Source: Paracoccus seriniphilus (lineage in GTDB: Bacteria > Pseudomonadota > Alphaproteobacteria > Rhodobacterales > Rhodobacteraceae). Taken from it: DNA of 64,000 nucleotides. Positions 25,805 through 33,644 of this stretch are shown piece after piece; the first letter of the stretch is position 1; the number at the start of each line of letters is the position of its first letter. The position numbers and the translations under genes were made by a program. Location: the NCBI RefSeq assembly GCF_028553745.1, contig NZ_CP067132.1, forward strand, positions 1 through 64,000, given 5' to 3'. Under the pieces are notes generated by a model that worked only from the letters and a program-made list of their open reading frames with translations, searched no databases and had not been told where the DNA came from.

Positions 25805-27136
25805 ATGCTTTGGCAACAAATGGAACAGGGTGCGGTTGCGCTGGACTGGACCTTTTATCTTCCCGTCGCCGTATTTCTGATCATGGTCGCATTGGCCGTT
25901 CCGGTCTGGGTCGCAATCGGCTCGGCTTCGGTTCTGCTGCTGGTCACCTCGAATGTCCTGCCGCTGTCGCTGGTGGGCGAGGGGTTGTTTTCGGGGATCG
26001 ACCATTTTGCCCTGACCGCCATTCCGCTGTTCATCCTGACGGGCGACGTGCTGGTCAGAACAGGCCTCAGCCGCAAGTTCCTTGATGTGGCCGAGGCGCT
26101 GACCAATTGGACGCGCGGCGGTTTCGGTTCGGCCACGGTGCTGGTCTGCGGGATGTTCTCGGCGATCTCGGGATCGGATGCGGCGGGCGCAGCGGCTGTC
26201 GGGCGCATGACGATCGACCGTCTGGTCGAAAGCGGATATCCCCGGCCCTATGCCTGTGCGCTTGTGGCGGCAGGCGCCTGCACCGGTATCCTGATACCGC
26301 CGTCGATTGCTTATATCGTTATCGGACTGGTTCTGGGCATTTCCGCCTCGACCCTGTTCCAGGCGGCGCTGATTCCCGGTGTCATCATCCTCACCTCGAT
26401 CCTTCTGACGAATACCATCATCAACCGCCGCCACGCCTATGAAAGCGGCAATGCGCTGAGCCTTGGTGAATGGCTGGCCAATCTGGGCGCGACACTGGCG
26501 CGGGGCTGGTATGCCTTTATCGTGCCAGGCGTGATCTTCTGGGGCATTTTCAGTGGCAGGCTGACCCCGACCGAGGCCGGTGCGACCGCCGTCACCATCA
26601 CGATCATCATGGGCTTCATTCTGGGCACGCTGCGCCTGTCGGACTTTCCGTCGATGATGGTCAGCTCGGCCAAGGTGAACGGTGTCATCGTTCCGATTGT
26701 CGCCATGTCGCTGCCGCTGTCGCAAGCGCTGTCGGCCATGGGTGTGCCGCAAGGCTTCGTCTACACGATGACCTCGCTCAGCAGCGAGCCATGGATCCTG
26801 ATCCTGACCATGATCGTCATCCTGATCCTGGCGGGCTGCGTGATGGAAACCACCCCGAATATCGTCATCCTCGCGCCGCTGCTGAAGCCCCTGGCCGATG
26901 ATATCGGCATGAATGAAATCCAGTTCTGCGTGATGATGATCACCGCGCTGGGGGTGGGGTTCATCACCCCGCCACTGGGGCTGAACCTGTTTGTCGTCAG
27001 CGGCCTGACAGGTGAATCCATCCTGCGGATCTCGTCTCGTGCCGTTCCCTTTGTCCTGTTCATGCTGATGGTCGTGCTGCTGATTGCCTTCTTGCCCGCA
27101 GTTTCGACGCTGATGCTTCCCGCAAACCTGAAGTGA
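25805..27136 (+). CDS. dctM: TRAP transporter large permease (DctM family)
   Basis: Large inner-membrane subunit of 443 aa with about twelve membrane segments. DctM marks: PLFILTGDVLVRTGLSRKFLDVAEALTNWTRGG, the FSAISGSDAAGAAAVGRMTI loop (about 116-135), GILIPPSIAYIVIG (about 158-171) and the late TPPLGLNLFVVSGL. Sodium-coupled uptake is known for the family. Ten bases precede the hpsN ribosome-binding region. Confidence 0.94.
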   Translation: MLWQQMEQGAVALDWTFYLPVAVFLIMVALAVPVWVAIGSASVLLLVTSNVLPLSLVGEGLFSGIDHFALTAIPLFILTGDVLVRTGLSRKFLDVAEALTNWTRGGFGSATVLVCGMFSAISGSDAAGAAAVGRMTIDRLVESGYPRPYACALVAAGACTGILIPPSIAYIVIGLVLGISASTLFQAALIPGVIILTSILLTNTIINRRHAYESGNALSLGEWLANLGATLARGWYAFIVPGVIFWGIFSGRLTPTEAGATAVTITIIMGFILGTLRLSDFPSMMVSSAKVNGVIVPIVAMSLPLSQALSAMGVPQGFVYTMTSLSSEPWILILTMIVILILAGCVMETTPNIVILAPLLKPLADDIGMNEIQFCVMMITALGVGFITPPLGLNLFVVSGLTGESILRISSRAVPFVLFMLMVVLLIAFLPAVSTLMLPANLK

Positions 27137-27146
27137 GAGGGTAATC

Positions 27147-28463
27147 ATGTCCGTAACATATCTGAAAAAGGCCGACCGCGTCTCGACATCGGATGCAGGC
27201 GAAACCCGCGATATCGTGCAGAACATTCTGACCGACATTGAAAACGGCGGCGAAGCGGCTGCGCGCAAATATGCCGCCAGGTTCGACCGCTATGACGGCA
27301 ATATCGTTCTGACCCGTGATGAGATCGACGCAGCTTCGGCCAAGCTGAGTCAGCAGCTCAAGGATGATATTCGATTTGCCCATGACAATGTGCGCCGGTT
27401 TGCCGAAGCACAGAAGGAAACCATCCGCGATTTCCAGACCGAGATTCAGCCCGGGCTGATCCTGGGCCAGAAGGCAATTCCCTGCAATGCGGCGGGCTGC
27501 TATGCACCCGGTGGACGCTACAGTCACGTTGCCTCGGCATTGATGACGGTGACGACGGCCAAGGTCGCCGGATGTGGCAATATCTCGGTCTGCTCGCCCC
27601 CGCGTCCGGGCGCGGGTCTGAACCCGGCCATCGTCTATACGGCCGATCTTTGCGGCGCTGACCAGATTCTGGCCCTTGGCGGGGTTCAGGGGATCGCCGC
27701 GATGGCCTTTGGGCTGTTCGGTCAGCCGAAGGCCGATATCCTGGTCGGGCCGGGCAACCAGTTTGTGGCCGAAGCCAAGCGCATGCTGTTCGGTCGCGTC
27801 GGGATCGACATGTTCGCGGGCCCGACCGACAGCCTGATCCTGGCCGATTCAACGGCCGACCCCGAGATTGTCGCCGCGGATCTGGTTGGTCAGGCCGAGC
27901 ATGGCTACAATTCGCCCGTCTGGCTGGTCACCGATGACCGTGCGCTGGCAGAAAAGGTCATGGCACGCGTGCCCGAGCTGATCGCCGCGCTGCCGGAACT
28001 GAATGCCAAGAACGCTGCCGATGCATGGCGCGATTATGCCGAGGTCATCCTGTGCGACACGCGCGAGGAAATGGCCGCGACATCGGACAGCTATGCGCCC
28101 GAGCATCTGACCGTTCAGGCGCAGGATCTGGATTGGTGGCTGAACCGTCTGTCCTGCTATGGCAGCCTGTTCCTGGGCGAAGAGACCACCGTTGCCTTTG
28201 GGGACAAGGCTTCGGGCACCAACCACGTTCTGCCGACCTCGGGCGCGGCACGTTATACGGGCGGGCTGTCGGTGCACAAATACATGAAACTGGTGACATG
28301 GCAGCGTGCCACCCGCGAAGGGGCAAAACCCATCGCCGAAGCCACGGCCCGCATCTCGCGTCTGGAAGGAATGGAGGGTCATGCCCGCACCGCCGATATC
28401 CGGCTGGCCAAGTATTTCCCCGAGGAAAGTTTTGATCTGGCCCCGCAAGAGGTTTCGGCATGA
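27147..28463 (+). CDS. hpsN: Sulfopropanediol 3-dehydrogenase (HpsN-like, histidinol-dehydrogenase family)
   Basis: Four-electron, zinc- and NAD-dependent oxidation of (R)-2,3-dihydroxypropane-1-sulfonate to (R)-sulfolactate. 438 aa. The HisD fold is clear: GPGNQFVAEAKR (201-212), zinc ligands Q249, H252 (QAEHG), D353 and H412, and the catalytic pair E319-H320 in APEHLTVQ. A biosynthetic HisD is unlikely because the gene sits in a TRAP catabolic operon, is followed by two other alcohol dehydrogenases and lies beside suyAB. Overlaps the next gene by four bases. Confidence 0.88.
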   Translation: MSVTYLKKADRVSTSDAGETRDIVQNILTDIENGGEAAARKYAARFDRYDGNIVLTRDEIDAASAKLSQQLKDDIRFAHDNVRRFAEAQKETIRDFQTEIQPGLILGQKAIPCNAAGCYAPGGRYSHVASALMTVTTAKVAGCGNISVCSPPRPGAGLNPAIVYTADLCGADQILALGGVQGIAAMAFGLFGQPKADILVGPGNQFVAEAKRMLFGRVGIDMFAGPTDSLILADSTADPEIVAADLVGQAEHGYNSPVWLVTDDRALAEKVMARVPELIAALPELNAKNAADAWRDYAEVILCDTREEMAATSDSYAPEHLTVQAQDLDWWLNRLSCYGSLFLGEETTVAFGDKASGTNHVLPTSGAARYTGGLSVHKYMKLVTWQRATREGAKPIAEATARISRLEGMEGHARTADIRLAKYFPEESFDLAPQEVSA

Positions 28464-29197
28464 CGCCTGACTTCAGTGTCAAGGGCCGTATTGCCTGCGT
28501 TACCGGCGCCAGTTCGGGGCTGGGGCGCGCCATTGCCCAGGCCCTGGTCGAAGGTGGCGCCAAGGTCGTCTCGGTCGCACGGCGCAGCGCGGACTGGTGC
28601 GATGGCACCAGTTCGGCGGCAATCTCGGCAGATCTTTCTGATCTGAAAGGGGTTTCCGACATTGCCGCCGCGGTTGCCGATATCTTCGGCCCGCCGGATA
28701 TCCTGGTCAATGCCGCGGGGATCAACACCCGCCAGCCCGCCGATGAGGTCACGATGGACGGCTGGTTGACCACCATGGATCTGAACCTGTCCGTGCCGTT
28801 CTTTCTGGCGCAGGCAATGGTTCCGGCCATGCGCGAAAAGGGCTGGGGGCGGATCATCAATTTTGCCTCGCTGCAAAGCCAACGCGCTTTTCATGGCGGC
28901 ATCGCCTATGGCGCGTCCAAGGGCGGTATCGTGCAACTGACCCGCGCCATGGCCGAGGCCTGGTCGCGCGATGGCATCATGGCAAACGCGCTTGCGCCGG
29001 GCTTTTTCCCGACCGAGTTGACGGGACCGGTCTTTGGCGATGCCGAGTTGGCGGCGAAAAATGCCGCGCAGACCTGTATTGGGCGCAACGGAGACCTGCA
29101 GGACATTCTTGGTCCGGCGCTGTTCCTGTGTTCGCCTGCCTCGGATTATGTCACCGGCCAATGTCTCTATGTCGACGGGGGGTTCACGGCGAAATGA
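28460..29197 (+). CDS. hpsO: Short-chain dehydrogenase, HpsO-like (dihydroxypropanesulfonate 2-dehydrogenase role)
   Basis: NAD(P)-dependent SDR of 245 aa: TGASSGLGRAIAQAL (about 14-28), NAAG, catalytic S in INFASLQS, and YGASKGG as the YxxxK motif. In the described pathway HpsO and HpsP interconvert the enantiomers of dihydroxypropanesulfonate through the 2-keto form; gene order hpsN-hpsO-hpsP matches. The overlap with both neighbours supports one mRNA. The exact stereospecificity cannot be read from sequence. Confidence 0.8.
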   Translation: MTPDFSVKGRIACVTGASSGLGRAIAQALVEGGAKVVSVARRSADWCDGTSSAAISADLSDLKGVSDIAAAVADIFGPPDILVNAAGINTRQPADEVTMDGWLTTMDLNLSVPFFLAQAMVPAMREKGWGRIINFASLQSQRAFHGGIAYGASKGGIVQLTRAMAEAWSRDGIMANALAPGFFPTELTGPVFGDAELAAKNAAQTCIGRNGDLQDILGPALFLCSPASDYVTGQCLYVDGGFTAK

Positions 29198-30189
29198 AGG
29201 CACTTGTCTATACCGGGGTCAGGGAGTTGCAATTCCTTGATGTGCCCGACCCGCAACCGGGCCCCGAGGATGCGCTGATCCGGGTCGAGGCCAGCGGCAT
29301 CTGTGGCTCGGACATGCATGCCTGGGCGGGGCACGACGAACGTCGTCCTGCGCCGCTGGTCCTTGGGCATGAGGCGGCGGGAACCGTTGTCGAAGGCCCG
29401 CTTTCCGGTCAGCGTGTTACGGTCAATCCCTTGGTGACATGCGGCACCTGCAAGGCCTGCCTGTCAGGGCGGGACAATCTCTGCGCCACGCGCCAGATCA
29501 TCTCGATGCCCCCGCGCGAAGGCGCTTTTGCGCAATATCTGGCAATTCCGGCCCGCAATCTGGTCGTGGTGCCAGAGCATGTATCCTTCGCGGTCGCCTC
29601 ATTGGCCGAGCCCTTGGCTTGCGGCTGGCACGCGGTTCGGCTTGGCCAAAGGGCGCTGGATATGCCCTTGTCATCGGCGCGTTGCCTTGTCATCGGTGGC
29701 GGTGCCATCGGTCTGGGGGCCGCGCTGGTTCTGCGCGCCATGGGGGCCGGTGATATCTGGCTGGCCGAAACCTCAATTGATCGTCGCGAAATCGCGGCGG
29801 CACAGGGCAATATCGCGACATTCGACCCACGCAGCGGGACCGGGCCGCGGGATGTGGATCTGGTGATCGACGGGGTCGGCTTTGGCGCGACCCGCGCGGC
29901 TGGCAGCGCCGCGCTGCGGCCGGGTGGGGTGTTCATGCATATCGGACTGGGCGATGCCCGAGAGGGGCTGGATATCCGCCGCACCACCTTGCAGGAACTG
30001 AGCTTCATCGGAACCTATACCTATACGGCACAGGATTTTCGCGACACGGCCAGCGCCATGTTCGAAGGTCGGCTTGGGTCACTGGACTGGGCGGAAACCG
30101 CGCCGCTGTCGGCCGGGGCCGATGCCTTCGGTCGCATCGCGTCCGGTCAGGTGCCCGCGCCCAAGATCACGCTGCTGCCGAACGGTTAG
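29194..30189 (+). CDS. hpsP: Zinc-dependent alcohol dehydrogenase, HpsP-like
   Basis: MDR alcohol dehydrogenase of 331 aa. Catalytic zinc ligands C in SGICGSDMHAW and GHEAAGTV, structural-zinc lobe CGTCKACLSGRDNLC (four cysteines), Rossmann segment VIGGGAIGLGAALVL. ATG at 29194 overlaps the hpsO stop. Probably the partner enzyme of HpsO in racemising dihydroxypropanesulfonate; which of the two acts on which enantiomer is not decidable here. Its stop codon overlaps the stop of the convergent GntR gene. Confidence 0.82.
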   Translation: MKALVYTGVRELQFLDVPDPQPGPEDALIRVEASGICGSDMHAWAGHDERRPAPLVLGHEAAGTVVEGPLSGQRVTVNPLVTCGTCKACLSGRDNLCATRQIISMPPREGAFAQYLAIPARNLVVVPEHVSFAVASLAEPLACGWHAVRLGQRALDMPLSSARCLVIGGGAIGLGAALVLRAMGAGDIWLAETSIDRREIAAAQGNIATFDPRSGTGPRDVDLVIDGVGFGATRAAGSAALRPGGVFMHIGLGDAREGLDIRRTTLQELSFIGTYTYTAQDFRDTASAMFEGRLGSLDWAETAPLSAGADAFGRIASGQVPAPKITLLPNG

Positions 30190-30899
30190 TCCAGCGTGAC
30201 CTTGTAGTTCAGCTGGTCCGTCCGATAGATGCTGCGGCGCCTTTCGATCGGACGGCCCAGAATATCATAGGCAAGGCGCTCGACCCGCAGCAGGGGGGCG
30301 CCTTCTTCCACCTTCAGGGCGCGGGCCTCATCCGGACCTGCCGCGATGGCCTTGATGCTTTCGTCCGCGCGCAGCACGATGCAGCCGTAATTCTGCTGAT
30401 ACAGGATGTACAACGCGCTTGGCAGCGGCGCGCGCCGTTCAATCCCGGCAAAGAGCGGGGCGGGCAGAACGGCTGTCTCGATGGTGCTGGCAGCGCCCTT
30501 GAGGCTGCGGATGCGTCTGATTTCATAGACGGATTCCGGTTTTTCGAACAGCGTTTTCCGTTCCGTGTCACTCGCGGGGCGCTGGATGATCTTTTCTTCG
30601 ATCAATTCGGGCCGGATGATGGTGCCGTCATCCTCGCGCAGCCGGAAAAAGTTGAAAAGCGAACTTTCCGGCGTCCGCGCGGTGACGAAGGTGCCCCGGC
30701 CCTGTTCGCGGCGTACGATGCCATGTTGCTCCAGCATCATCAGCGCCTTGCGCGCGGTGCCCTGGGATACGCCGATTTCGGCCGCCAGCTGGGTCTCGCT
30801 GGGAAGCATTCCGCCGGCCAGCAATTCGCCCGCACCGATTCGCGCGACGATCGTGTCGATGACTTTTTGATAAAGCGGCTGTCCCATTTTCGGCGTCAT
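30186..30899 (-). CDS. GntR-family (HutC/UTRA) transcriptional regulator, probable suy regulator
   Basis: Repressor of about 237 aa: winged helix-turn-helix with PLYQKVIDTIVARIGAGELLAGGMLPSE, QLAAEIGVSQGTARKALMMLE and GRGTFV, then a UTRA effector domain (PSALYILYQQNYGCIVLRADESIKAI, ending in RRSIYRTDQLNYKVTL). ATG at 30899 is used; ATG at 30887, four codons in, has the better-spaced AGGGA and is also possible. It is divergent from suyA and convergent with hpsP. Triple TGTATA repeats in the suyA leader region are the probable operator; sulfolactate is a likely effector (inference). Confidence 0.88.
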   Translation of the reverse strand: MTPKMGQPLYQKVIDTIVARIGAGELLAGGMLPSETQLAAEIGVSQGTARKALMMLEQHGIVRREQGRGTFVTARTPESSLFNFFRLREDDGTIIRPELIEEKIIQRPASDTERKTLFEKPESVYEIRRIRSLKGAASTIETAVLPAPLFAGIERRAPLPSALYILYQQNYGCIVLRADESIKAIAAGPDEARALKVEEGAPLLRVERLAYDILGRPIERRRSIYRTDQLNYKVTLD

Positions 30900-30944
30900 T
30901 CCCTGAATTTTCCCTTGGCTATCACGGCAAAAGCCGGGCTGGCA

Positions 30945-30983
30945 ATACATGTATAAATAGTCTTGTATAAGAGTTGGTGTATA
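30945..30983. promoter_or_regulatory. Triple TGTATA repeat, candidate GntR operator before suyA
   Basis: TGTATA occurs at 30950-30955, 30964-30969 and 30978-30983, exactly 14 bases apart, and the first copy lies in the palindrome ATACATGTAT (30945-30954). AT-rich TGTATA elements are typical of HutC-type GntR sites. The region lies between the divergent regulator and suyA. Confidence 0.6.
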
Positions 30984-31033
30984 TGTTAACACTGCTGCGA
31001 GGAATTCACGCCATCACTGAAAGGGAGGATCCT

Positions 31034-31321
31034 TTGAGCATTCCGCAACTTCTGGTCCACGATCACGAGGATAACGTCGGCGTTGTCGTCGTCGAAAACC
31101 TCGCCGCGGGCACCGACATGCTGTGCGTTGTCACCGCTGATAACTCTGACTTTCGTCTGACCGCCAAGGCGGACATTCCGATCGGACACAAGGTCGCGCT
31201 CAAGCCGCTGAAGGCGGGCGATACGGTCATCAAATATGGCGAGGATATCGGCAAGATGGTCGGCGACGCCGAAGTGGGCGACCACGTCCACACCCACAAC
31301 TGCAAAACGAAACGGTGGTAA
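31034..31321 (+). CDS. suyA: (2R)-sulfolactate sulfo-lyase subunit alpha
   Basis: Small subunit of the enzyme that splits (R)-sulfolactate into pyruvate and sulfite; 95 aa, matching the known short SuyA. It is a stand-alone SAF-type domain as in the N-terminus of altronate dehydratases: [21 protein letters not shown] start, [29 protein letters not shown] and VGDHVHTHN. The start codon is TTG at 31034 with AGGGAGG six bases upstream; no ATG fits. Two bases separate it from suyB. Confidence 0.92.
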   Translation: MSIPQLLVHDHEDNVGVVVVENLAAGTDMLCVVTADNSDFRLTAKADIPIGHKVALKPLKAGDTVIKYGEDIGKMVGDAEVGDHVHTHNCKTKRW

Positions 31322-31323
31322 GC

Positions 31324-32505
31324 ATGGCTCTGGATTTCAGCAACACGACCGTCAAAGCCTGGCGCCGCGAAAATGGTCGCGTCGGCGTGCGCAACCATGT
31401 CGTCATCCTGCCGGTTGACGATATCTCGAACGCAGCCTGCGAAGCGGTCGCAAACAACGTCAAGGGCACGCTGGCCATCCCGCATGCCTATGGTCGCCTG
31501 CAATTCGGCGAAGACCTCGACCTGCATTTCCGCACGATCATCGGCACCGGCGCGAACCCCAATGTCGCCGCCGTGATCGTCATCGGGATCGAGCCGGAAT
31601 GGACCAAGGTCATCGTCGACGGCATCGCCAAGACCGGCAAGCCCGTGACCGGCTTCTCGATCGAGCAGAAGGGTGATTTCGAAACCATCCGCCAGGCCAG
31701 CTGGCAAGCCAAGGAATATGTCCATTGGGCGACCGAGCTGCAAAAGGAAGACTGCCCGATTTCCGATCTCTGGGTGTCCACCAAATGCGGTGAAAGCGAC
31801 ACGACCACCGGCCTGTCATCCTGCCCGACCGTCGGCAACATGTATGACAAGCTGCTGCCCCACGGTCTGTATGGTTGTTTTGGCGAGACCTCGGAAATCA
31901 CCGGCGCCGAGCATATCTGCGAAAAACGCGCCGCCACTCCCGAGGCCGCAGCCAAGTTCAAGAAGATCTGGCAGGCCTACCAGGACGACGTGATCGAGGC
32001 CTTCAAGACCGACGACCTGTCCGACAGCCAGCCGACCAAGGGCAATATCCTTGGCGGCCTGACGACGATCGAGGAAAAAGCCCTGGGCAACCTTGAAAAG
32101 ATCGGCAAGACCTCGACCTATATCGATGCGATGGGTCCGGCTGAAACGCCGTCCAAAGGTCCCGGCCTCTACTTCATGGACAGTTCTTCGGCTGCGGCGG
32201 AATGCGTGACGCTGATGGCGGCGGGTGGCTATGTCATCCACACCTTCCCGACGGGGCAAGGCAATGTCGTCGGCAACCCGATCGTGCCGGTCATCAAGAT
32301 TTCCGGAAACCCGCGTACCCTGCGCACCATGTCGGAACACATCGATGTGGATGTCACCGGAGTTCTGACCCGCGAACAGACCATCGATCAGGCCGGCGAC
32401 GCGCTGATCGACATGATCATCCGCACCGCCAATGGTCGCGCGACCGCTGCCGAAGCATTGGGTCATCGCGAATTCTCGATGACCAAACTGTATCGCAGCG
32501 CCTGA
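31324..32505 (+). CDS. suyB: (2R)-sulfolactate sulfo-lyase subunit beta
   Basis: Large, metal-dependent subunit, 393 aa, UxaA/altronate-dehydratase family. It starts [20 protein letters not shown] and has [54 protein letters not shown] (about 158-177) and the late [22 protein letters not shown]. The cysteines in TKCGESD and SSCP suit the metal site of the family. Split SuyA/SuyB genes distinguish it from single-chain altronate dehydratase. This is the desulfonation step of the island. Confidence 0.93.
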   Translation: MALDFSNTTVKAWRRENGRVGVRNHVVILPVDDISNAACEAVANNVKGTLAIPHAYGRLQFGEDLDLHFRTIIGTGANPNVAAVIVIGIEPEWTKVIVDGIAKTGKPVTGFSIEQKGDFETIRQASWQAKEYVHWATELQKEDCPISDLWVSTKCGESDTTTGLSSCPTVGNMYDKLLPHGLYGCFGETSEITGAEHICEKRAATPEAAAKFKKIWQAYQDDVIEAFKTDDLSDSQPTKGNILGGLTTIEEKALGNLEKIGKTSTYIDAMGPAETPSKGPGLYFMDSSSAAAECVTLMAAGGYVIHTFPTGQGNVVGNPIVPVIKISGNPRTLRTMSEHIDVDVTGVLTREQTIDQAGDALIDMIIRTANGRATAAEALGHREFSMTKLYRSA

Positions 32506-32515
32506 TCGCGCCGCG

Positions 32516-32582
32516 CCGCCGGACCTTTGAGGAGGGGGCCGGCGGTTGAAAAGAACGCGACCGGGGCCCGTTCTCCGGTCGC
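32516..32582 (+). other. Two intercistronic hairpins between suyB and the TTT binding-protein gene
   Basis: First stem CCGCCGG (32516-32522) with CCGGCGG (32539-32545); second stem GCGACCGG (32557-32564) with CCGGTCGC (32575-32582), eight pairs, ten-base loop. They would separate the enzyme message from the binding-protein message and may set their ratio. No T-runs. Confidence 0.65.
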
Positions 32583-32601
32583 ACAATCATAAAGGGGAGG
32601 A

Positions 32602-33567
32602 ATGGACATGTTTGGAACAACGAAATTTCGGCACCTTGTCGGCGCGGCCGCAGCGGCGCTGGCGGTATCGGCCTCGGCGGCATTCGCCTATCCCGACGGG
32701 CCGGTCAACTACATCATTCCCTTCAACGCTGGCGGCGAAAGCGATGTCACCGCGCGTTATCAGCAGCCCTATTTCAAGGAGCTCACGGGGCAGGATCTGA
32801 TCGTTCAATATCTGCCCGGCGCGGGTGGAGCACAGGCCTGGTCAGGTCTGAACGGCTATAATGGCGATGGCATGACCATCATGGGCACCAATCTGCCTCA
32901 TATCATTCTGCAGCCGATGTTGCAGGATCCCGGTTATCAGACCGATGACATCACCAATGTCTACATGTTCCATTTCACGCCTGACGCCTTGCTGGTGCGC
33001 AATGAAAGCCCCTATCAAACTGTGCAGGACGTGATTGATGCCGCCAAGGAGAACCCCGGTTCGATCATTGCCGGGGGGACGGGTACGAATTCGGCCAATC
33101 ACGTCGCCAATCAGCTGTTCATGAACGAGACCGGCGTCGAGACCACCTATATTCCCTATAGTGGAACCGGGGCCACCGAATCCGGCCTGCTGGGCGGAGA
33201 GGTGGATGTGCTTTGGGGCTATACCACCGTTGCGGCGCGACAGGCGGATTCGGTGCGCATGCTGGCCGTCGCCACCGAAGAGCGTCACCCGTTGTTTCCC
33301 GATGTGCCGACTTTCAAGGAACTGGGCATCAACATGGTCGGCGGCGCCTATCGCGGCATCGCCGTGCCGTCCTCGACCCCCGAGGATATCCGGCAGCAAT
33401 TGTCCGACCTGATCGGCAAGATCAACGAGAATCCCGAATTCCGCGCGCGGATGGAAGCGGATGGATATGCGCTGATCGATGTGCCTTATCAGGAGATGGA
33501 CGACTTCATGGCGGAGCGGAAAGCCGCATATGAAAAGGTGGCCGAACAGCTGAACTCCCATAACTGA
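32602..33567 (+). CDS. TTT substrate-binding protein (TctC family), probable sulfolactate receptor
   Basis: Periplasmic receptor of 321 aa; signal peptide about 1-28 (SASAAFAYP). TctC marks: GPVNYIIPFNAGGESDVTARY, VQYLPGAGGAQAW, NSANHVANQLF, YIPYSGTGATESGLLGGEVDVLWG and FPDVPTFKELGI. It reads GGESDVTAR where most TctC have GGxTDxxAR, a change in the ligand loop. Position within suyAB-slcC-comC matches the slcH role described in Chromohalobacter (knowledge of the pathway; ligand inferred). Confidence 0.88.
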   Translation: MDMFGTTKFRHLVGAAAAALAVSASAAFAYPDGPVNYIIPFNAGGESDVTARYQQPYFKELTGQDLIVQYLPGAGGAQAWSGLNGYNGDGMTIMGTNLPHIILQPMLQDPGYQTDDITNVYMFHFTPDALLVRNESPYQTVQDVIDAAKENPGSIIAGGTGTNSANHVANQLFMNETGVETTYIPYSGTGATESGLLGGEVDVLWGYTTVAARQADSVRMLAVATEERHPLFPDVPTFKELGINMVGGAYRGIAVPSSTPEDIRQQLSDLIGKINENPEFRARMEADGYALIDVPYQEMDDFMAERKAAYEKVAEQLNSHN

Positions 33568-33580
33568 ACGCAATTCGGTC

Positions 33581-33604
33581 TGCGGCGGGCCGGGGTCCGC
33601 CGCA
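33581..33604 (+). other. Intercistronic GC hairpin after TTT binding-protein gene
   Basis: TGCGGCGG (33581-33588), eight-base loop, CCGCCGCA (33597-33604). Lies 13 bases after the stop and 40 bases before the fused permease gene; no T-run. Confidence 0.72.
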
Positions 33605-33644
33605 TCTGCACGCGACCTCTCCAATCAGTTCCGGGACGAATATC

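Noticed and set aside
25184..27268. A 694-codon open frame on the minus strand across dctQ/dctM
   Set aside because: It is antisense to the clear DctQ and DctM genes; its composition is Gln/Arg/His/Asp-rich, as expected for the shadow of a GC-rich membrane-protein gene.
27147..28463. Histidinol dehydrogenase for histidine biosynthesis
   Set aside because: Fold is HisD-like, but gene context (TRAP importer, two alcohol dehydrogenases, adjacent suyAB) fits HpsN; no other his genes are present.
31034..32505. Altronate/galactarate dehydratase (UxaA/GarD)
   Set aside because: Split into a 95-aa SAF subunit and a 393-aa subunit and followed by slcC-comC-suyZ, which is the sulfolactate sulfo-lyase arrangement.
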